This document shows, piece after piece, positions 1 to 5,520 of a DNA stretch of 5,831 nucleotides (the first letter of the stretch is position 1; each line of letters starts with the position of its first letter). The notes under the pieces were generated by a model that was given only the letters and a program-made list of their open reading frames with translations, was not told the DNA's origin and ran no database searches. A program made the position numbers and the translations under genes. This stretch comes from Chlorobiota bacterium (lineage in GTDB: Bacteria > Bacteroidota > Ignavibacteria > SZUA-365 > JAADGX01), in contig JAADGX010000272.1 in assembly GCA_013152135.1 (NCBI GenBank), forward strand, positions 1 through 5,831, written 5' to 3'.

Positions 1-351
1 TCAAAGCTCTGCTTGAGCTGCCATGATGGTACGGTAGCGTTAGAAAATTTCGGCAGTGTGACAAATGGTTCGAACTACATCACTGGTGACGCGAAATTGG
101 GAACGGATTTATCCGACGATCACCCGGTTTCGTTTGTTTATAACGCATCGTTGGCTACCAGCGATGGTGAATTGAACGACCCCACGACGACGAACTCCGG
201 TCTTGGGAGCACAATCGACGCGGATATGCTCGATTCGAACAGCAAATTGCAGTGCGCGAGCTGCCATGATCCGCACGATAACACGAATTCGCCATTCCTG
301 GTGAAGTCCAATTCCGCAAGCGCCCTGTGTCTGACTTGTCACGACAAGTAA
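1..351 (+). CDS. Small secreted multiheme cytochrome c, C-terminal part (5' end outside window)
   Basis: The frame is open from base 1 to the TAA at 349-351, giving 116 residues without a natural start, so the gene begins upstream; the TTG at 13 lies inside a heme motif and is not a start. Three CXXCH heme sites are visible: CLSCH (residues 4-8 of the fragment), CASCH (85-89, followed by DPH) and CLTCH (110-114), three residues before the end. A long heme-free stretch (9-84) carries the conserved-looking TDLSDDHPVSF segment, whose His could be a distal heme ligand. This SKLCLSCHDGTVAL...DHPVSF layout belongs to a widespread group of small secreted cytochromes, usually tetraheme, that move electrons outside the cell. 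The missing N-terminal part probably resembles the gene starting at 5521. A role as an extracellular or filament-forming carrier is inference. Confidence 0.88.
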   Translation, partial: SKLCLSCHDGTVALENFGSVTNGSNYITGDAKLGTDLSDDHPVSFVYNASLATSDGELNDPTTTNSGLGSTIDADMLDSNSKLQCASCHDPHDNTNSPFLVKSNSASALCLTCHDK

Positions 352-375
352 GTCGTTCGGCGCATGAACCTGAGT

Positions 376-417
376 CTGATAGGTGCGGGCTTTATGCTCG
401 CACCTATCAGGTGTTTT
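376..417 (+). terminator. Strong hairpin with short T run after the small cytochrome gene
   Basis: Left arm 376-390 and right arm 396-410 form a 15-bp stem: 14 Watson-Crick pairs and one G-T wobble, around a 5-base loop (TTTAT). GTG and then TTTT (414-417) follow. The stem is strong for a Rho-independent terminator but the T run is short and offset by three bases, so read-through or a 3'-end stabilising role is possible. It sits 24 bases after the cytochrome stop and 24 bases before the NHL start codon. Confidence 0.7.
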
Positions 418-421
418 AAAC

Positions 422-430
422 AGGAGAGGT
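422..430 (+). promoter_or_regulatory. Ribosome binding site that decides the NHL gene start
   Basis: AGGAGAGGT lies four bases before ATG 435-437, with the AGGAG core eight bases from the start codon. It is the only strong Shine-Dalgarno match in the region. It supports translation from 435, in the frame of the lipoprotein signal peptide, rather than from the ATG at 460. Confidence 0.75.
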
Positions 431-434
431 TAAT

Positions 435-1512
435 ATGAACAGGATTCGGTATCACTATTTTGCAGTACTTGCTATTGCAGTCATTTTGGGCGCGTGTTCA
501 TCGGGTAAACACGTACTGTCTGGTCCGGACCAGCTTATCGTGTATCATCGTGTATCCCTCGCCACCGGATACGGCACGTATTCAATTTCTTACATCCTTC
601 AGTAATTCTGTAGATATAACAGGCCAACGCACTGGGCTCATGAAAATCCTGGCTGGGCCAAGGGAGCCTATCCCAATTTTCAAGCCGTACGGGCTTGCTA
701 TTTACAAAGGACGGATTTTTATCTGTGACACGCGTGTAAAAGGACTGGACGTTGTTGACCTCAACAATTACACATATGAATTGTTTACACCTGGTGGGAG
801 GGGAATGCTGAAAAAGCCCATCAATTGTTTCATTGATACAAATGGTGTGCTCTATGTTGCCGATGTTGAAAGAAAACAAGTAGTCATTTTCGATAAGAAT
901 CTGAAATATATTGCCAGTTTTGGGGATGCCTCGGTAATAAAGCCTACCGATGTTTTTCCTTACGAGGATAAAATATTTGTCGCCGACATCAAGAATCACG
1001 AAATCAAGGTCTATTCAAAAGAAAATTACTCGTTATTGTATTCCGTGCCGAACGATCGCACGGATCCTGAAGGAGTGCTCTATTCACCTTCGAATATATA
1101 TGTGAGAAATGGTCGACTCTACGTGAGCGACATGGGTTCCGCGAATGTGAAAGAGTTCACGGTCAAGGGGAAATACATACGGACGTACGGGAGCCTCGGC
1201 GCCATGCTGGGCCAGCAGGTGCGCCCCAAGGGTATTGCCGTGGACCGCGACGGTATTCTCTACGTCGTGGATGCCGCTTTTGAAAATGTCCAGATGTTCA
1301 ATTCCGAAGGGAAGCTCCTCATGTTCTTCGGTGGTCCATATAAAGGCCCTGGCGATATGTGGCTCCCGGCCAAGGTTGTCATTGACTACGATAACGTACA
1401 GTATTTTCAGCCCTTGGTTGATCCGGCTTTCAATCTCAAATACCTGATTTTTGTCACAAACCAGTTTGGTCCCGACAAGATCAATGTCTATGGCTTCGTG
1501 GAAGAGAAATAG
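435..1512 (+). pseudogene. NHL-repeat (six-bladed beta-propeller) lipoprotein, frameshifted by a 10-bp tandem duplication
   Basis: Translation from ATG 435, behind a strong ribosome binding site, gives a lipoprotein signal peptide with lipobox LGAC (Cys21, then Ser-Ser). This frame stops at TAA 603-605 after 56 codons. The NHL body lies in the +1 frame and runs to TAG 1510-1512. The frames change at an exact duplication of ATCGTGTATC (537-546, 547-556). With one copy removed the reading is continuous through DQLIVYPSPPDTARIQFL and gives 355 residues. In restored numbering, propeller blades lie near 80-105, 124-160, 165-195, 212-250, 260-297 and 305-352, with recurring KPxGIAxxxGxLYVxD-type strands. 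An open frame also starts at ATG 460 (350 codons), but its first ~30 residues are out-of-frame and lack an export signal. NHL propellers are protein-binding scaffolds and often sit beside outer-membrane cytochrome genes, so a docking or assembly role is inferred. The downstream frame looks intact, so the lesion may be recent or reversible, or a sequence error. Confidence 0.85.
537..556 (+). repeat. Exact 10-bp tandem direct duplication
   Basis: ATCGTGTATC occurs twice with no spacer (537-546 and 547-556), and the flanking bases do not extend the match. Ten is not a multiple of three, so the extra copy shifts the NHL lipoprotein frame by +1. Such short tandem repeats arise and revert by replication slippage. 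Confidence 0.95.
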
Positions 1513-1529
1513 ATTGGTACAGCTCCGGA

Positions 1530-2105
1530 ATGTCATCCCGGTTTCCATATCGCCCTTTTATCATTTCCGGCATCGCGATTCTGGCGTTACTGGTAGGATG
1601 TTCGCCGGCGGAGCGTTATCGCGTGTTGTCCGTGTTCTTTGATGGCGTGCCCAACCCGAACAAAAAGGAAGAACGCCCGCAAATCCCGCCCGGATTCGAT
1701 TCGACGCGGCGTGCCGATTCCGCCCGCGCGCTGAAAAAGCAAGAGCCCAAGTTTGTCTTTCACGAACCGTATCGTGAGCGTGCGTGCGGCGACTGTCATA
1801 GCACGAGGGGGGGGAACCGGCTGGTCATGGAACAGCCGGACCTCTGCTACCAGTGTCATGACGATTTTTCGGAAACCTATTCGCATTTGCATGGTCCGGT
1901 CGCTGGGGGATATTGCACGGGGTGCCACCACCCGCACATGTCTGAGTATCCGAAGATGCTGAAACGCAAAGGCCAGGATTTGTGCCTCTACTGTCATGAG
2001 AAATCCGACGTGTTTGCCAATGAGGTGCATGACGGCATAGACGATTCCGATTGTACCGACTGTCACGATCCCCATGGGGGCGAGGACAGGTTTATGATAA
2101 ACTGA
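1530..2105 (+). CDS. Pentaheme c-type cytochrome lipoprotein
   Basis: The 191-residue product begins with a basic N-terminus and a hydrophobic segment (residues 10-22) ending in lipobox LVGC (Cys24), so it should be lipid-anchored after export. A Pro/Lys/Arg-rich linker follows, with the segment RYRVLSVFFDGVPNP (30-43), a pattern seen after the lipobox in related cytochrome lipoproteins. Five CXXCH sites lie in the C-terminal half: CGDCH 86-90, CYQCH 106-110, CTGCH 129-133 (then HPH), CLYCH 152-156 and CTDCH 175-179 (then DPH). The paired spacing matches the doubled-CXXCH module also found in the 437-residue cytochrome downstream. No clear Shine-Dalgarno precedes ATG 1530; the gene starts 17 bases after the NHL stop, and no upstream in-frame start exists within that gap. 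It probably forms the lipid-anchored end of a conduit with the next two genes; which side of the outer membrane it faces is not visible. Confidence 0.9.
   Translation: MSSRFPYRPFIISGIAILALLVGCSPAERYRVLSVFFDGVPNPNKKEERPQIPPGFDSTRRADSARALKKQEPKFVFHEPYRERACGDCHSTRGGNRLVMEQPDLCYQCHDDFSETYSHLHGPVAGGYCTGCHHPHMSEYPKMLKRKGQDLCLYCHEKSDVFANEVHDGIDDSDCTDCHDPHGGEDRFMIN
1807..1814 (+). repeat. G8 homopolymer inside the pentaheme lipoprotein gene
   Basis: Eight consecutive G bases encode part of STRGGNR just after the first heme site. The gene is in frame here. Gain or loss of one G would truncate the protein after the first heme, so this is a possible slippage site. Confidence 0.9.
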
Positions 2106-2156
2106 CAGGAATAACCAATACAGGGCTCAACCTGTGGGATTCAAAAGAAAAGAAAC

Positions 2157-4142
2157 ATGACGGAAGAGCGGGATGAACGTATTGCGATACCGAGGCCGGT
2201 TGTATTTCTCCTGATTTTGATGATGGGATTACCAGCAATTCTATATAGCCAATCCGAAGATCAATTTGCCATCTGGCGCCTGAGATCGCTAAAGGGCAAG
2301 CTCTCGCTGGGAGGCGAATACCGTGCATTAAAGACGACATTAAGAACGGGATTCTTCGAAGACCAGGAAGCTACGATATGGACGGGGGATATCAACATGC
2401 GCACGGAGAGTTATTTCATACATCCCAAGTTCCTGTTGGTGAATGCATACGGCGAGTACAATCCCATGACGCGCCGCGACCTGTACCTGGTTTCCCCCGA
2501 CTGGAGCGAGGTCTCGACGGCGGAGAAAGCCGGAATCAAGGGTGTTTTATTCAAGGGGTTGCCAATATCATTATCCGGTTTTGGTGAATATACGCACATG
2601 TACCTGAACCGGGATATATTTACCGATGTCGAGACATTTGTGAAAGTATATGGCGGAGGAATCAATTTACGGAGCCGCAGTTTCCCCCTTTCTCTCTCTT
2701 ATCAGAAGGATGACAATCTTCAAAACGAACTACAGACGGGACGGCGTTTGTGGACGATACGTGACGATTTCACCCTGAACGCGCAAACTTCGCTTTATAA
2801 ACTGGATGAACAGCGCCTTCGCGTTTCATACGAGGATTACTTCCGCGAATATTACAGCCAGCAGCTCATCAACAGCAAGATCGGAGGAGCGTACTTTTAC
2901 AGCAGCATGCCTATCGATTCAGCCGGGACCGCTCGCTTCAACACCAACGCTTCCTATGAAATCCAGCGTGAAAACCTCGTCTACGACAGAATACAAGCAG
3001 AAGAGACCGCGATGCTGCAATTGCCCTGGAATTTCCGTTCTAGTCTGGGGTATCGGTACTTTGATTTTAAACAAGACCCGGTTCAATGGAAAATGCATAC
3101 ATTAACCGGAAACATCGAACATCGTTTATTCCAAAGTTTGACGTCTTCTGGCCATCTGGAATACTATAAAACGTTTCATACCGAATACACCGAGACGATC
3201 AAGGACGGGAATGCCGGTTTCGAATACCGGAAAAAGATACCCTTCGGTGCGTTGCAATTGTCCTACCGGTACCGTCAGAGGAGAGAGCGCCGCCAGAGCG
3301 AGACTGTGTTCAGTACGATCCTTGACGAGGCGCATGTTCTTGATGATACGAAGATCGAGTTGTTGGAAGTACCGTTCGTGAACCGTGGCAGTGTCGTCGT
3401 CACGGATGAAACGCAAACACTCGTGTTTCAAGAGAATTTCGATTACATTCTGATCCAACGAGGAAACTTCATCGAGATTCGCAGGATGCCGGGCGGTCGC
3501 ATTGCCACTGGTGAGACGGTGTACGTCGATTACAAGGCGAACCGGAATCCCTCGTACAAGTACCGGGCTTCGGGTCAGAGAACGCGTGCAGGTTTACACT
3601 TGTTTAACGGTATGTTGAATCTCTATTTCGAATACAACGACTGGTCGTTTGACGACCCCGATCTGGCGGAATCACTGAATCTGAAGACTATCAGGCAGCG
3701 GACCGCAGGAGGTAGTTTTAAGTTCGGTGTTTTTACTATAGGAGTCGAGTTCGACCAGATGTTGAGCAATATCGTGCCGTATTTTTCCCGGCGAGTATAT
3801 GCTTCAACAAATGTAAGGCTTTTCAATACTAATGTATCGCTATCCGGTAACGCACAGGATGTCGATCTGACGGATGAGGGAGAGCGGCAGAAGTTCTATG
3901 ACGCTTCAGCAAGACTCATGGTGCCATTTTCGGAAGACATGAGTGCTTCCGTGGAAGGCACGTACCGGTATCAACGCGGGCGAGGCCTGGACCTGGATAT
4001 CGGACTGGTGAAAGGAGAACTCATCTTTGCTTACAGGAGAATATCGTTTCATATCGGGGGTGAGGCGTACAAGAGTGTCTTCCTCCAGCAAGAAAAACGA
4101 CAATACATCGGTGGTTACGTGAGAATCGAGCGGGAATTCTGA
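2157..4142 (+). CDS. Outer-membrane beta-barrel protein of a probable porin-cytochrome conduit
   Basis: The 661-residue product has a charged N-terminus, a hydrophobic segment at 14-30 and a likely signal peptidase site near YSQ/SED (about 32). The mature part is rich in alternating polar and aromatic strands (for example LSLGGEYRAL, LRVSYEDYFREYY, SSLGYRYFDF, LNLYFEYNDW) and ends YVRIEREF. A terminal Phe on an amphipathic strand is the usual BAM recognition signature of outer-membrane proteins. There is no cysteine, so it has no heme site and lacks the N-terminal CXXC of Shewanella MtrB, although its length is similar to that 26-strand family. Residues about 383-460 form a different block (SVVVTDETQTLVF, FDYILI, ETVYVDYK) that may be an inserted globular domain or plug. 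No strong Shine-Dalgarno precedes ATG 2157. Adjacent multiheme cytochrome genes suggest it sheaths a cytochrome wire; a simple porin role cannot be excluded. Confidence 0.85.
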   Translation: MTEERDERIAIPRPVVFLLILMMGLPAILYSQSEDQFAIWRLRSLKGKLSLGGEYRALKTTLRTGFFEDQEATIWTGDINMRTESYFIHPKFLLVNAYGEYNPMTRRDLYLVSPDWSEVSTAEKAGIKGVLFKGLPISLSGFGEYTHMYLNRDIFTDVETFVKVYGGGINLRSRSFPLSLSYQKDDNLQNELQTGRRLWTIRDDFTLNAQTSLYKLDEQRLRVSYEDYFREYYSQQLINSKIGGAYFYSSMPIDSAGTARFNTNASYEIQRENLVYDRIQAEETAMLQLPWNFRSSLGYRYFDFKQDPVQWKMHTLTGNIEHRLFQSLTSSGHLEYYKTFHTEYTETIKDGNAGFEYRKKIPFGALQLSYRYRQRRERRQSETVFSTILDEAHVLDDTKIELLEVPFVNRGSVVVTDETQTLVFQENFDYILIQRGNFIEIRRMPGGRIATGETVYVDYKANRNPSYKYRASGQRTRAGLHLFNGMLNLYFEYNDWSFDDPDLAESLNLKTIRQRTAGGSFKFGVFTIGVEFDQMLSNIVPYFSRRVYASTNVRLFNTNVSLSGNAQDVDLTDEGERQKFYDASARLMVPFSEDMSASVEGTYRYQRGRGLDLDIGLVKGELIFAYRRISFHIGGEAYKSVFLQQEKRQYIGGYVRIEREF

Positions 4143-5455
4143 TGCAGGGTATTGTACAATTCATAGTATTGGCAATCATCTTTTCGTGGGGCGTGTTCAC
4201 GTTCAACAACGTATCGTCCGGTCCAAGCGTTGCAGACGGGTGTGTCGCTTCAGGATGCCATGAAAAGCTGATGGACAAATCGACCGTTCACGAAGCTGCC
4301 ACGGATGATTGTGAAACCTGTCACGAATCGAACGGGAATGAGCATCCAGACTCACAAGGAGACGAGTTCAAGCTTGCGGAAGCCGTGCCGGATCTTTGTT
4401 TCCAATGTCACGATGGCCCGGAAAAAGGGAATACGCTTCATAGCCCCTTTGAAGAAGGCGATTGCCTTACCTGCCATTCTCCGCATAGTTCCAACACCCC
4501 GAAATTGCTCTTGGCAAAGACCCCTGGTGACCTATGTAATACATGCCACGATGTTGATGACGAAGAAAAATCATCCCGGCATCCTCCCATGCGGAGAGGG
4601 AAATGCGTGGAATGTCATGATCCGCATCAGTCCGCTCAGCCATCGCTGCTAAAAGTCGGTATACCCTATTTGTGTTTCGTATGTCACAAGGATATCGAAA
4701 AACAGGAAAAGGAGAAATCGGTTCACCCGCCGTTCGAAGAGGAGTGCATGGAATGTCACGAACCGCATGTATCCGACCAGTCGTGGCTGTTGCAAGAGTC
4801 CGTGCCCGATCTCTGCTACACGTGTCATGAGGATATGAAAGAGGAATTGGCCTCGTCGCCGGTCGTTCATCCGGCCATTACGGAGAGGAAATCTTGCCTG
4901 GGGTGCCATTTACCTCACAGTTCCTCACACGAGACGTTGTTGCGAAAGAAAGAACGCGCGCTGTGTTACCAGTGCCACTCCGACAGCAGAAGATCTCCGG
5001 ATAAGATACGGGTGAATATCAGGGAGAAAGTGGAAAACAGCAAGTACGTTCATCCACCGGTCGAGGACGGGTGTGATGTTTGTCATGCGCCGCATGCGGC
5101 CCAATTCGATTTCCTCCTTCCCAAGAGATTCCCGAAGGGGAATTACACGAAACCGAAGCTGTCTTCATTTGCGTTTTGTCTCGAATGCCATGACCCCGAG
5201 TTTTTGCAATCCCCTGAAACGGACAGCGCCACGGAATTCAGAAATGGTCGGAAGAATCTTCACGTCGTCCACGTCATGAAGGAAAAGGCGATGGTATGTG
5301 TTGATTGCCACGACGTGCACGGCTCCGACAATGAGCACTTGATTGCCAAGAAAATCAGGTTCGGGAAATGGGAAATGCCGCTGCACTATCAAACGACCGA
5401 GAGCGGGGGATCGTGCAGGCCTGCGTGTCATGAAGAAAAAACATATCGACGTTGA
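4142..5455 (+). CDS. Exported multiheme cytochrome c, up to 15 hemes, doubled-CXXCH repeats
   Basis: The start codon shares its A with the barrel's stop (TGATG), so translation is probably coupled; GAGCGGGA at 4128-4135 is a weak ribosome binding site. Residues 1-22 form an uncleaved anchor or signal peptide without a lipobox. Thirteen CXXCH motifs begin at residues 57, 86, 108, 132, 155, 178, 202, 225, 252, 275, 311, 346 and 386. A CX4CH (CVASGCH, 34-40) comes first and a CX3CH (CRPACH, 425-430) last, for up to 15 hemes in 437 residues. Between 86 and 315 the chain repeats a two-heme unit of about 47 residues: LCxxCH, a charged spacer with HPP/HSP, then CxxCHxPH and a leucine-rich link. About 29 residues per heme, plus many extra His, resembles elongated MtrA-like wires. 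By context it should sit in or below the barrel and carry electrons across the outer membrane. An extracellular location is the alternative. Confidence 0.92.
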   Translation: MQGIVQFIVLAIIFSWGVFTFNNVSSGPSVADGCVASGCHEKLMDKSTVHEAATDDCETCHESNGNEHPDSQGDEFKLAEAVPDLCFQCHDGPEKGNTLHSPFEEGDCLTCHSPHSSNTPKLLLAKTPGDLCNTCHDVDDEEKSSRHPPMRRGKCVECHDPHQSAQPSLLKVGIPYLCFVCHKDIEKQEKEKSVHPPFEEECMECHEPHVSDQSWLLQESVPDLCYTCHEDMKEELASSPVVHPAITERKSCLGCHLPHSSSHETLLRKKERALCYQCHSDSRRSPDKIRVNIREKVENSKYVHPPVEDGCDVCHAPHAAQFDFLLPKRFPKGNYTKPKLSSFAFCLECHDPEFLQSPETDSATEFRNGRKNLHVVHVMKEKAMVCVDCHDVHGSDNEHLIAKKIRFGKWEMPLHYQTTESGGSCRPACHEEKTYRR

Positions 5456-5481
5456 CATTTTGAAATGCATGAATCACTAAT
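5452..5481 (+). promoter_or_regulatory. Possible sigma70-type promoter before the last cytochrome gene
   Basis: A perfect TTGACA (5452-5457) overlaps the stop of the 15-heme gene. ACTAAT (5476-5481, 4 of 6 matches to TATAAT) follows after 18 bases in an AT-rich stretch. The 65-base gap leaves room for a promoter and leader, and an independent promoter would suit a highly expressed small cytochrome. This is only a consensus match, and the host's promoter preferences are unknown. Confidence 0.35.
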
Positions 5482-5509
5482 AAATAAAAGAAACAGCAAA
5501 GACTACATT

Positions 5510-5514
5510 GGGGG
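5510..5514 (+). promoter_or_regulatory. Ribosome binding site of the last cytochrome gene
   Basis: GGGGG lies six bases before ATG 5521 (TTGGGGGAAAACAATG) at normal Shine-Dalgarno spacing. It fixes this start ahead of the in-frame ATGs at 5545 and 5557. Confidence 0.65.
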
Positions 5515-5520
5515 AAAACA

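Noticed and set aside
460..540. ATG 460 as the true start of the NHL protein
   Set aside because: It has no ribosome binding site, its first ~30 residues do not resemble an NHL lipoprotein, and the signal peptide with lipobox lies in the 435 frame behind a strong AGGAGAGGT.
2120..2135. Hairpin ACAGG/CCTGT between the pentaheme and barrel genes as a terminator
   Set aside because: The stem has only five pairs and no T run follows it. The gap is 51 bases within what looks like one operon.
3126..3458. Minus-strand open frame of 110 codons inside the barrel gene, and other antisense frames such as 1084-1548 and 1587-2075
   Set aside because: They lie opposite well-supported genes, show no recognisable motifs or ribosome binding sites, and are explained by codon bias of the sense genes.
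4305..4652. Plus-strand 115-codon frame inside the 15-heme gene
   Set aside because: It is an out-of-frame shadow of the repetitive heme-rich sequence with no signal or domain of its own.
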